Assembly (NCBI RefSeq): GCF_004193775.1
Contig: NC_041012.1
Coordinates: 11,925,223-11,989,222 of the forward strand
Origin: Glycine soja
Taxonomy: Eukaryota; Streptophyta; Magnoliopsida; Fabales; Fabaceae
DNA length: 64,000 bases
Direction of reading: 5' to 3'
Part shown: positions 44,959 through 55,589 of the stretch, in pieces
How positions within the stretch are numbered: the stretch's first letter is position 1
Layout: each line of letters begins with the position of its first letter
The notes under the pieces: generated by a model
What the model was told of the DNA's origin: nothing
The model's database searches: none
Seen by the model: the letters and a program-made list of their open reading frames with translations, nothing else
Translations under genes and position numbers: made by a program

Positions 44959-47346
44959 GATTGATGTTTTTTAATACCCCTCTCAACTGCCACAGAGTTG
45001 TCTCTCTTCTCCATTTCTAGCATCGTGCCCTTGACCTTCTGAGTGTCCTCCCCATAAGTCAGGCCCATGTCTTTGACTAAAGCAAATTGTTTTTCCAAAA
45101 TAGCATGCTTATAATTATTGGTTGGGCCTAAGCTATTGTCTTGGTGGTTGCAATTTGGATCATAATCTGTGACTTCAAAGGTTGATATACCTCTCGGGTC
45201 CCCCTTATAAGCTATCCTTCCAACCTCATTTGACTGAGTAGTTGGATCCATGGCAAATTCCGGATTAGATTGGGCCTCTCCATTAAGCTCCATAGACTCC
45301 TTTCTTCTAACATAGAACTTCATAGCAGCAGGAGTTGGGCCATGTGACCGCTGGCCCAAATCCCCCCCTTCCTTACGGATATCGTTATATCCTAAGGGTA
45401 AAGAGGTTTGGTTGACCGTATATTTGGTCTGACCACTACTATAAGCTAGGCTTTCCTTAAAAGGTCTTTCTTTGGTCTTTTCCCCCTCTATATTTCGGGC
45501 TTTGACTCCAGGGATATCCACAAATTCTTTTTCTTGTTGGTCCTCCTCTGCTTCCTCGTTAACTTTTTCTTTCTAATCCTCCACTGCAGCATGTGACCTG
45601 TTACTTTCTTTTTCCACTTGCATGTCTTCACTCCTCCTACTCTGAGCCATAGCATTTAATGCTTTCCTTTCCTGAAGCAAGTGACCGTTGTTGGGTTCCT
45701 GGGGCACGCCATCCTCTGCAATAGGTTGTTGGTCCGTGAGCTTATTGTCGTCATGTGATTGGACCACATCCTCTCTGTCAGTGGAGGATCGGTCCAAGCA
45801 ACAACGACCGATGACTTGGACCCATTGGTCGTGACGCGCGTGGAACGTTTGGGATTGGCTCCACTAGTTGGAGTAACCACCGTCGATGTCGTCTGAGCCT
45901 CCGTCGCTGAAATCTCCGTCGATGTCGACCCCTGGACTATGAACTCCAGCTATTACAGGGTTGTTTGGCTCCGTCGAGTAAGGGGATGGCGAAAACCAAC
46001 TGTTAGGTCGTTTTGGTTTCATCTTCACTCTGACACCAGTCATGTCTTCACCGACGTCGAGAACGAGACCAACACCGTCGATAACGGTCGGCACCGCCGT
46101 CTGGATCCCCGACCTCATCTTTGTCCTAATCAATATTCTCGCCACGTCCAACCTTTGTCGCTACTCCACCGTTTCATCCACTTCCACCAGCTCACCAATC
46201 TCCGCCACCACTCTCTCTATATATTCTACCTCCCATGCAAACGGCGGGAGACCCCACAGTAGGACCCAGGCCAACCTGTGTGTTGGTCGAATATCCTGGG
46301 ACCACTTCTGAAGGTCTAAGATAGGTGTGGACCCGTTCATCTTTTCTTCGTTCATAAGCTGAATCGCCTTAGCATCGTCCATATTAGGTAAGATAATCCA
46401 ATCGTCAACCCAGTAGCGAGGGTTAATATCGGAGTCTAGCACCCATCTCAGTTCCTCCTCCACTCTTTCAAACATGCCTCTATTCTTCAATCTACCCACC
46501 CAAGCCTTCTGTAACCACTCCTTTTGTACCATGTTGGGATTCAGGCCACTGGTCTCTGGACAGCCCTATTGTCTCCCTGGACGTCAACCTTCTAGTTACT
46601 TAAGCTATCCTCTCCTGGTGACGCCGCCCTAACCACCTTGACATAAGACCGAAGTCTTCCACCTTTGACATTTGTTTTCATATCACCTTGGTCACGTTGA
46701 AGCACCTCCTGCATTCTCTCCTTTCCAGGTATAGAGATACCATATTGATTTCTTCTAGTCACCTTACCCCTTTCAAATTTTGGTCGATTAACAAACATTT
46801 CCGTCCCTCCAAAGAAAATATTGTTATCTAACTTCCTTTCCAGCCTACCTTGTTTTTAGCTTTGGGAATAAAAACCTCCCACACTGTACCCCATCTTTGG
46901 AATGTCTGCCATAGATCATTCTCATTTATCCCATCAGGGAATCTTGAGAAGTAAAAAGATGTTACGTCAGCCTTGTTTCTCCATGTTCCTCTCCTATCTT
47001 GCCATTGATGATTATTGGACTCAGAAATGCCTCTATTTACTGTCGTTATCCTTTTCCTCCTGTGGGATACTTCCGCCCATCCTTCTTCATTGCTGGTAGG
47101 GCTGTTGTCCTCCACGTGGTTTACTCTCCATCTGTCTGCAAGACCCCTGTGTCCTCCATGTCTAATGCTCCATCTCCTTTCTCTATCAGCATAGTTCTCC
47201 CCATCTTGAATTCTTGGAGATGGATGACGTCCTTGTCCCTCTCTCACCCACTCTCTAACTCGAACTCGCCCTCTTACAGTCTCTCTATCTCTCCCTCGCA
47301 CTCCCCCTCCCTCTCTCACTCGTTCTCTCGGTCTACCCTCTCTCAT
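44955..47346 (-). pseudogene. LINE-3 ORF1 (RRM type)
   Basis: Begins at 47346 with an Arg/Glu-rich stretch of about 60 residues, then a block ending TSFYFSRFPDGINENDLWQ and GTVWEVFIPKAKN, the start of an RNA-recognition motif. Later frames (46592-46798, 46161-46532) continue with YWVDDWIILPN and LAWVLLWGLPPFAWEVE, like the middle of plant RRM-type LINE ORF1. The C-terminal part (44955-46151) is low complexity. The last frame overlaps the endonuclease start by 4 nt (44955-44958). Frameshifts near 46810, 46560 and 46155. Confidence 0.75.
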
Positions 47347-47629
47347 CCCTGTCTTGATCTATGTATAACTTAATAGGCTTTACTACTAACTTACTTTTAC
47401 AATAAAAAACAACCAAACATAAATCACATCACTTCAAAATCAATTTTGTCATTGATCATCCAAACACACACTATTTATTTTATTTTATTTATTTATTTAT
47501 TTATTTTTTTGTATACGCCCAAAATGTAAACATGCGCAATTTTAAATATACTTGTGCTTTAATCCAGGTCAAATGTTTATTTTATTGTAAGCTTATTTTT
47601 TAGATATATGAATTATATTTTAGATTGAT

Positions 47630-47668
<39 letters not shown>
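47630..47668. repeat. (TA)n microsatellite
   Basis: About 18 TA units in an AT-rich spacer (47351-48120) with no gene. Confidence 0.9.
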
Positions 47669-47671
<3 letters not shown>

Positions 47672-48120
47672 AATATAAGATTCTTTTAATTATTAATACC
47701 TTCTATTAAAATTTAGTTTAAAAATAAAAATGAAAAGGATAGATAAAAAATAAGAAATTTAAAAAAATATAAACACATTTTCAATAAAGAAAAACTCTTA
47801 AAAATGTTTTTTTAATAAAATTACTTACTCAATACTTATTTCCTACATTCTTTCCAGATATGAAAGACTATTAGACTTTATTTTTTTTAAAAAATATGAG
47901 TTAATTTTTTATCAATTGGATTATCTTTTGTCAAAGTGATAAAAGACTAGAAAAAGTTAAAGTTAACACTTAACGCCATTCTAAGATTTCAATTAAATTT
48001 ATGTAAGAGAAGGCGAAACATAAGAAACATCTGTAAAAATCAAAGGCTTCATCAAAAGGGAAAATGAACATGGGAAACATAAGCGTACAGTGACACGCAT
48101 TCCGCTAATGCAGATGGCGG

Positions 48121-48503
48121 AACCTATGGGGATGGTTTTCGCCAATACTGTTGGCGGAACCTATGCTGGATGGTGCCTCGATGCATGGCATGGCCATGGG
48201 GATGCTGCTGACATGCATAGTGTATTTCGCCACTATCATTGGCGAAACCCACATGGCACGTGAATGCTTTTTCTTCATGAACAGTGTTGTTGCAATGGTG
48301 TTATGCAATTGGAGTTGGCGATATGCATGTCACGCAAGCAGTGTGTTTCGCCAGTGGTGATGGTGAAACACACTTGGCACACGTGATTTTTTTTGCTGAC
48401 ATGAAAAGTGGAGTTACGTTGATGGGAATGGTAATATCACGTTACAAAACAGACCCCTTGAGAAATATATTTAAAAAGAGATCCCTTTTGAAAATAAGTT
48501 TGT
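48121..48503. repeat. Right arm of a long inverted repeat
   Basis: Inverted counterpart of 40565-40960. It carries the same palindromes (TTTCGCCAATAC..GGCGGAA, TTTCGCCACTATCATTGGCGAAA, TTTCGCCAGTGGTGATGGTGAAA) and GGCATGGCCATGGGGATG. Outside it, toward 48060-48120, a further GCTAATGCAGATGGCGGAA motif has no partner on the left. Confidence 0.85.
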
Positions 48504-48689
48504 AAAAGAAACGCATGACGCCATTTTACTCCCATTCTTTCGCTTTTCAAATTACGAGGGAGACATCACTTGACAAGAGTTGTTCAACCAACATATTATG
48601 ATCCTTCGTCATCTAGTGGTTTCCCTTTTCTCTCAGGAGAGTTATAATTATACATGCACTCGTATATTATTTTCTTACGTTGGAAAACT

Positions 48690-48820
48690 CTTAAATTTTA
48701 CCAGTATAATCGATCTAAAAACATTTTTTTATTTATAAAAATATTACTGCATTTTTCTTAAAACAGTTCTTGTAAAACTGATGTAAAACACTGTTGTAAA
48801 ATGTAATTTCTTCACTAGTG
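48690..48820 (-). mobile_element. CACTA-like end
   Basis: Ends TTTCTTCACTAGTG, inverted CACTAGTGAAGAAA, preceded by TTGTAAAACTGATGTAAAAC and TGTTGTAAAATG repeats that look subterminal. The opposite end was not found. Confidence 0.4.
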
Positions 48821-48858
48821 TGTTCTAATTTATTCATTATTTTAAAAAATTAGGTAAC

Positions 48859-49250
48859 ATTAATTGTTTTCTTATGTTGTTATTAACTGTTAAATATCCC
48901 ATTTCTTTTGAAATTATTAATTTTGGATATTTTAATTTCTTTTAAATCATTTATCATTATAAAAAAAATTAAGAAGTCATTAGTTATTTTCTTATGTTTT
49001 TTTGCTGAATATATTTTTATTAACTGTTAAGTGTTCTTCTTCTTTTGAAATTATTAATTTTAAATATTTTAATTTCCTTTAAATCATTTATCATCTTAAA
49101 AAATCGATATGTCATTAATTATTTTCTTTTTATTTACAGTCATTAATCATTTTCTTATGTTGTTATTAACGGTTAAATATTCTTCTTCTTTTAGAATTAT
49201 TATTTTATATATATTAATTTATCGTTTAAAATAATTTATCATCCATCTTC
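48859..49250. repeat. Diverged tandem repeats of about 120-135 bp
   Basis: The anchor CATTARTTRTTTTCTTATG recurs at 48859, 48978 and 49141, each followed by TTATTAACTGTTAA and ATTATTAATTTTAAATATT. From 49251 to 50179 the DNA is AT-rich without a gene. Confidence 0.6.
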
Positions 49251-50181
49251 CTTCTCTCTCTATATATAAATTAAATTACTTATCTAGATGATACGAAAAA
49301 AAAAATAGTTGTTTAGAACGTACGACGGTACGAGAGTGTTTTTAGCTATCGTTCTTCTTCAACGGGAGGGTTTTTAGTTGTTGTTTATGAGAATATTTTA
49401 AGAAAATTTTCTTAACTTCTTATATCTTTTAACCTATCATTTTAAATATATTTAGTTTTAACATGAATTTCAATAATTTTTAAGAGAAATAATACTAATT
49501 TAAGAAAACAATGTATCACAATATAAATTATTTATCATAAATTTAAAATATAATTTATATGTTTAAAAATATTTATTTATTATAAATTTTAATTATTTAA
49601 AATAAACTTGATTTTGTGTAATGTACATATTAAAATACCAGGTTAAAAAAGTCAGAAGAATTATTATTTCTAAAACACATGTTAAAAAAATTTCTTATTA
49701 TGTTGGGATTGACGGTTAAACATTCTTATTCTAAAATTATTATTTAAATAGTCAAATTTATTTACTGTCATTTAAAGAATTAAGAAGGAATTAAAATTGT
49801 TTTCTTTTTCTAAGTTTATCATATTTTAGTAGGAAGATGAATTAAAATTATTTAACGGGTCTTTTCCTGGTGAGAGTGAAATGAATTAATATTAATTATT
49901 AGATATGAATGCTGAAGATTAAAATATAAAAATTTAAAAATATACAAACTTTTTGTCAATTTTTTAGAAAATTAACATAATGTTTTAAATGATTTCATGA
50001 CATATGATTACATTACATTAAATTTTAACTATCTATGAATTAGATTTACTTCCCTCACTTAATAACAAAAAGCCCTCTTACTAGCTAGATATGCTCTTGT
50101 AAAAATGAATACCATGTTATTATGATAAATAATATTTTACTAAAATTATTTTCAACTAATAGTTCTTTCTTTCTTAATATA

Positions 50182-50461
50182 CTTCTTCAATCTTTAATTA
50201 TAAGATCATTTTAACTAATTTATACCACTTAAAAAAAATAATTATAACTTTAAATTTATCAATTATTTATATTATCATTTCAAAATTACCTTTTTATTCT
50301 TTCTATATCTACATATTTATTCTCATTAATGTTTAGAAATATAATAACTAAATATGGATATGTAGATAAAAATAATTAATGCATCTAAAAATGAGAAAAA
50401 AGTCTTATAAAAATGGACAAACCAATTTTAAAAAACATCTTATAATTAGAAACGAAGGAAG
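50182..50461. mobile_element. Stowaway-like MITE 1
   Basis: Inverted ends CTTCTTCAATCTTTAATTAT and, from the right, CTTCCTTCGTTTCTAATTAT, flanked by TA on both sides (50180-50181, 50462-50463). Size about 280 bp. Tc1/mariner-type MITEs of plants have CTCCCTCCGT-like ends and a TA target, which fits. Confidence 0.7.
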
Positions 50462-50476
50462 TATTATTTTATATTA

Positions 50477-51326
50477 CTTCCTCCTATGCTTTTTATTTGT
50501 TGTTTTTGTTATATAGAAATCAATAAATACAATAATTTTTTTTAATTCCAATAAAATAGTTGTGGAATTTCCTGTCTACTTATTTTCCACTCCACACTAA
50601 ATATATGTGTAAATTAATTAAAAATTATAAAATAAGTAAAGATATCATTGACAATAAGGGTGGGAATAGACCAGGCCGTCTACAGGGCCTACGACCTGGC
50701 CTACATAAAGCCTGACCTGAATTGGTCTATTTAATTAAAAGGTTAGAACCAGACTTTTTTAAAAACCTATTAAATTAAATAGATCAGGCTTAGGCTTGTT
50801 AACAAGTCTTATAAGTCTGATAGGTCGGCCTATATATATATACTTATATTATTTTTTGGGTACCAATTTATACTTATATTAATTTTTGGGTACAATTAAT
50901 TATTTTTTTGAAACTAGCAGACTTTTGATTACACATTACTACTCCATAACTTTCATCCCTATAATGACTTTAATTACAATTTAGGTATGAGTCATGTGCC
51001 CTTTTATATTACTCATTAATTATCTTTATTGGCTTTCATCAAATAAGAAATATTAAAGATTTAATGTGAAGAAAGCTTTTAAAAGGCTATCAGACTAGAC
51101 TAGACTTTTAAAAAGGTCAGACCAAAATAAAAGTCTTTGATAAACTATAAGTCAGGCTCAAGCTTCAAAAATCGTAGGTTAGGCTCAAGTCTTTTAAAGT
51201 CTAATCTAACCTATTCTCACCCTTAATTGACAAAACAATAATTAATGTGATATTAAACTTTGTTAATGATAGATAAATAGATTTTTTTTTTTCAAAAATC
51301 CTATAGTTGAAAAGGAGCGGAGCGAG
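50477..51326. mobile_element. Stowaway-like MITE 2, interrupted
   Basis: Starts CTTCCTCCTATGCTTTTT and ends AAAAGGAGCGGAGCGAG, with TA at both edges (50475-50476, 51327-51328). Without the hAT MITE and its duplication it is about 270 bp, like its neighbour. Only 15 bp separate the two. Confidence 0.7.
50655..51225. mobile_element. hAT-type MITE nested in Stowaway MITE 2
   Basis: 571 bp with ends TAAGGGTGGGAATAGA and TCTCACCCTTA-type inverted repeats, flanked by a perfect 8-bp duplication ATTGACAA (50647-50654 and 51226-51233). Subterminal AGGCTTAGGCTT and GTCAGGCTCAAGC motifs. Eight-bp duplications are the hAT signature. No coding capacity. Confidence 0.88.
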
Positions 51327-51585
51327 TATATAAGGACTCACCTTTTATGAGAAAAATTTTTAAGATTAACTTTCTTTTTATTATGTCAGTTTTTTTTCTT
51401 TTACTATACTAATTAAATTTAGTTCATATTAATTTGAATTTAAAACTTGATTCATAGCATCAAATTAATAAACATTAAAAATATATTTTAATTTAAATAA
51501 TTTATATTTCCTAATTTCTTCCTCAGCTTTTAAAGTTGTATTTTCTTTTACTTTATTTCTATCCATTAAAACAGAATTTTTCATA

Positions 51586-51587
<2 letters not shown>

Positions 51588-51628
<41 letters not shown>
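51588..51628. repeat. (TA)n microsatellite
   Basis: About 20 TA units; the flanks to 52004 are AT-rich without a gene. Confidence 0.9.
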
Positions 51629-51629
<1 letters not shown>

Positions 51630-52004
51630 AAAAAACAGGTTAGTTTGAGTGAGTCCATCGGGTTAAATGTCATTCTAAATTTCAAAAACTTGTTTAATTA
51701 TTTCTTATAAAAATAATATGCAACTTTTTTACTATCCTAAAAATTTATAGAATCGGACTATTACTCTAAAAAATGAAATAATACAATAAATTAATAAGCT
51801 ATGTATTTTTTTAAAGTATTATAAGAACAATAATTTATGTATAGGTTTCCTGTCTTAATTAAGTTGTGAACCTTTTAATTAATAAATCTATAATTCTTTT
51901 TTGTTCGAAAGATTAATAAATATATAACTCCTTTAAAAAAATCTATAACTTGAATTAAATTAAGAAGCTAATTTTTTTTTCTCAATAAGTGAGGTTTAGA
52001 CCCA

Positions 52005-52541
52005 GGTTAAATTAGTCATTTGATTCCTATAGTTTCACGATTTGTATCTTTTAGTCTTTATAGTTTACATTTTAATCTCTATAGTTTAAAAGTGATCTTT
52101 TAGTCCTTATAATTTATATTTTAATTCTCTTTTAATCCCTATAGTTTGAAAGTGATATTTTTAGTCCCTACAATTTATATTTTAATTACTTTTAGTTCTT
52201 ACTACAAAAAAAACTATATAAAAATAATTAGTTACAAATTAGTTATAAATTATCAACTATTTTTTATTATAAATCATCTTGCAATAAATTAGTTACGAAT
52301 TACTTTATAATATTTTTGTAGTTAATTGTAATTGATGATATTACTCATATTTTGATGATAAGGACTAAAAGAAAATTAAAATATAAAATATAGAGACTAA
52401 AAAGATCACTTTTAAACTATAAGGACTAAAAGAAAATTAAAATTAAAATAAAAATTATAAGGACTAAAGAATCACTTTAAAATTATAAAGACTAAAATTT
52501 ATAAATGATAAAATTATAGGACCAACTGAGTAATTAAACTC
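52005..52541. mobile_element. Inverted-repeat MITE
   Basis: Ends GGTTAAATTAGTCATTTGAT and, from the right, GAGTTTAATTACTCAGTTGG, with mirrored tracts of TTTTAGTCYTTATAGTTT. Similar in style to the MULE-type MITE at 4452. No target duplication was found, so the class is tentative. Confidence 0.6.
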
Positions 52542-53096
52542 AAATAATAAAAAAGAATTCACTTTGAGTGTCATTTTTGTGTTCATTGTGTTGACCCTAA
52601 TCCATAATTGTTTGAGAACCACTAATTGGAAGAATATTAGCAGTTGCTCAAATCCCATAATTTGCGCCTCTAGAGGATTTCTCGGCGTGGATGTTGTATC
52701 TTTTTGTCTCTGCTAGAAGAACAAATATAAAGAAATATCACAATAAATCAAGTAAATAGGTATTTTGGTCTCTGTCTCTGTAGTTATTTTGCATATTAGT
52801 CCTTATTCTATCGAAATGTAAAAAATAATTCATATCTTTGCATAAGTGTTGCAAAATAGTCATTATCGTTAAATTCAAAGGTAACATCGTTGGTGAGATG
52901 CATTGTTGACAATTATAGTGCCACGTAAACTATCCAACATGACACTGTTGTTGGTAGTGTTGCGAAATAGTCCTGGAAAGAACTGAAGCCGAAAGAACCA
53001 ACCTTCTTCCCTTTCATTCACTCCACCATTGTGCTTCTTCTTCATCATCATTCATCTTCTTCTTCTCCCTCTCCCTCTCCCTCTCTCCCCTTCCCA

Positions 53097-53393
53097 ATGT
53101 CATCTCTCCACCTTCTTCCCGGCGCCACCATCGCCCCCATTCTCCCCTCTTCCCCTCCAAAACCCTAACCCCCAAAAATCCCAAACCCCCCTCTACCCTC
53201 CTCCAGTGGAATCGCAAGCCTGAGCTCTCCAGCTCCACCCCCCGCGTCGCCGTCATCACCTCCAGCAAGGGTGGCGTGGGCAAGACCACCACCACCGCCA
53301 ACATCAGCCTCTCCCTCACCCGTCTTGGCTTCTTCGTGGTCGCCATCAACGCCGACATCGGCCTCCGCAACCTCGACCTCCTCCTTGGCTTCG
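53097..53393 (+). pseudogene. minD: MinD (plastid division-site ATPase) N-terminal fragment
   Basis: Plant MinD is a nuclear-coded, plastid-targeted ATPase that places the division ring. An ATG at 53097 opens a Ser/Pro-rich, transit-peptide-like stretch that stops at 53166 (PKP then TAA). In the +1 frame the protein continues: [34 protein letters not shown] (the deviant Walker A of the MinD/ParA family), [20 protein letters not shown] and DLLLGF, where similarity stops. The lysines of the signature KGGVGKT are kept. The aspartate of the next motif (normally AIDAD) is Asn here. A frameshift, loss of about three quarters of the protein and position inside a Pack-MULE mean it is captured cargo. 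A functional copy should exist elsewhere in the genome. Confidence 0.88.
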
Positions 53394-53734
53394 GTTCTGT
53401 TTAGCTTTTGCAGTGATTTTGCATCTTTCTTCTTTATGAATTTGATAATTAGCAAAAAGGCAGATTGGGCCGGTGATGATTCGTATGTGTACTAAAAAAT
53501 TCTGATGATTTCATTGCCACAATGAATTTGATAATATTTTTCTTTGTTCCAATATTAGAAATAATACGTGAAAGAAGAAAAGTTGCTCAAGTAACAATGA
53601 AAGGACATTTGATTGTTTGCAAATTCATTTAGAAATTATTAAATTTGTGCATAGGATACTACCAGAAACTTGTAGTATCAATAATGGACCCTCGAAATTG
53701 AAAGAAGGATGATGTTGCTTGCGTGAGTAAAGTT

Positions 53735-54060
53735 TTAACCATAGAAAATAAAATAAGCAATATCCTCTCGCCGCCCAAATCCATTAGTATCCATTGTTCT
53801 GTATAGTTTTTCCAGTGCATGCTCTGTGAAATCACTGTAGTATGGGATGCTATTTTCTGTGAAGCTGTCAAGCTTAATGCACTGTTTCAAATTATTGTGG
53901 AGCAGGAACTGGGCATAACTGCTCTTCATATCAAGCTCCGTGCCAGGGTGAAAACAAGACAAAAACAACAGGTCTTGGTGCTCAATCAGCTCTTCGAGCC
54001 CTTGCTCATTCAGGAACGAAAATTGGTCACATAGGTATCTGCCTTTTTTAGAAAACCATA
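53735..54060 (-). pseudogene. Second captured gene fragment, unidentified
   Basis: Minus-strand frame of 108 codons outside the [72 protein letters not shown], ending IAYFIFYG. Composition looks like real protein, soluble and mainly helical. A CAG at about 54049 could be a splice acceptor. I do not recognise the family. The frame continues upstream into the TIR, where it is not likely to be native. Confidence 0.5.
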
Positions 54061-54346
54061 ACTGTTTTGTCATGGAAGGACTATTTTGTAACACCGCCAA
54101 CAATAGTGTCACGTTGGATAGTCTACGTGACACTATAATTACCAACAATGCATCTAACCAACGATGTTACTTTCGAATTTAATAACAAGGACTATTTTGC
54201 AACACTTATGTAAAGATAGAGATTATTTTTTACATTTTGATAGGGGATTAATATAAAAAATAACTACAAAGATAGGGATCAAAATGTCTATTTACTCCAA
54301 TAAATCGGTACAAGTATTTAACAGTGGATGCTAGCACCAAACGAGT

Positions 54347-55512
54347 ATTTGGGGATAATTTTTTTTAAAAAAAAATTATCATTTGGAAGTAAAACTTAAA
54401 TTAATTCGTAAGGAGATAAGTCTAAACATATATCAGCTTTTAAATTGAAAGTCGGTACAACTTTTTTTTTTTTTTTTTTTACATTAAAGTCTAAAAAAAT
54501 TTACGATTTCAATTTTTTATTTTATTTTTTAAATACGACTTTAAAGTTGTAAAGGTTTTCTTAAATGACTTTAAAGTTGTAAAGTGTTTTTTTTATTTAA
54601 GTCGTAAATTATTTTATGACTTTCATTTTTTTGTGTAAAGTATTTTTTTTAAATGGTAAATAATTTTATATTTTAATTATTCAATGCTTATTACTTAAAA
54701 ATAAAGGACATAATCATAGTATTTGTTTATGTAAACAAGTTGATAGTTAATATTATTTCTATTTTTTTAATTTTATGTTTCTGTTTAATACATAATTTGT
54801 ATTTTTGATTTTATATTAATGTATTATGTTGTTTTTATTTTAACAACTATTTTTATTACTAAATTGTTTTCTGTTGTTAATATTAAAATAATTTATAAGA
54901 TAAAATTAATTAACACTACTATATGAAATTCTTAATTTACTTAATGATAATTGTAAAAATTAATTAAATTTTTTTTAAAAAAATTAATATTATTTGATAA
55001 ATTATAAATTAATATTATTTTTTAATATTAGTAAAAAAATATTTTAATATTTTTTTAAATAAATATGTAGTACATTTTAACATTTTTATTTAAATTTAAG
55101 TCTTTTATATTATTTTTTTTAATTTACAAAACTAATAGTAATCCTTAACATTAATAAAAAAAATATAAAAATATAAAAATATTAAATATAGAAAATATAT
55201 TAAATAAAACAAAAAACATACATTAAATTATTAAACAATTAAAATAAAAATTATTTACCATTTAAAAAATACTTTACACAAAAAAAAAATTAAAGTGATA
55301 AAATAATTTACGACTTCAATGAGAAAATCCTTTATAACTTTAAAGTCATATTAAAAAATATTAAAGTCATAAAACTTTTTACTACTTCAATGTAAAAAAA
55401 TAAAAAAAATTCGTAACACATGTTAAGGCTTTAGATTATGTTACTTCCTTCGGATTATTAATTTAAATTTTATCACCAAATGATAAATTTTTAAAAAAAA
55501 ATGTCCCCAAAT
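54347..55512. repeat. Foldback element with ~300-bp inverted arms
   Basis: The left arm (54347-54690) and right arm (55240-55512) are inverted copies: outer ATTTGGGGA / TCCCCAAAT, then ATTATCATTTGG, TTAAATTAAT, AAATTTACGA, TTTAAAGT, and inner AAATGGTAAATAATTTTA. The loop is AT-rich. Poly-T of about 19 at 54463. It begins 41 bp after the Pack-MULE duplication. No coding capacity and no target duplication identified. Confidence 0.75.
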
Positions 55513-55589
55513 GGTTGATTGGCCCATAGGTTAGAGTAGGAAAATATTTTTTTTGTATAATATACAAAATTAAGAATCTTTAGATTGAT

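Larger units (their letters stand above)
41112..47350 (-). mobile_element. LINE-3, nearly complete
   Basis: Minus-strand LINE of about 6.2 kb. The 3' end is a T-run at 41112-41120 after a 3' UTR containing CTTGGTACTGACTTGT. The 5' end lies near 47350, just ahead of the first ORF1 Met at 47346. ORF1, endonuclease, reverse transcriptase with an intact YADD box and the zf-RVT region are present in order, with scattered stops and frameshifts. It lies inside the loop of the 40.6/48.1 kb inverted repeat. Better preserved than LINE-1 and LINE-2, hence probably younger. No clear target duplication found. Confidence 0.88.
52750..54297. mobile_element. Pack-MULE carrying host gene fragments
   Basis: A 1548-bp element with long inverted ends: about 52750-52980 matches 54068-54297 in inverted orientation (shared motifs AAATAGTCCTT, CAACATCG/CGATGTT, ATGCATTGTTG, CTATCCAACRTGACACT). 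It is flanked by a perfect 9-bp duplication CAATAAATC (52741-52749 and 54298-54306). No transposase. The interior holds a GC-rich MinD fragment and a second fragment on the other strand. Long TIRs, a 9-bp duplication and captured gene pieces together define a Pack-MULE. Confidence 0.9.

Noticed and set aside
45939..46311. Plus-strand Ser/Thr/Pro-rich frames
   Set aside because: Antisense shadow of the LINE-3 ORF1 frames on the minus strand.
53014..53455. Minus-strand frames of 118 and 96 codons, Gly/Glu-rich
   Set aside because: Antisense to the GC-rich MinD fragment; composition is a by-product of its codon use.
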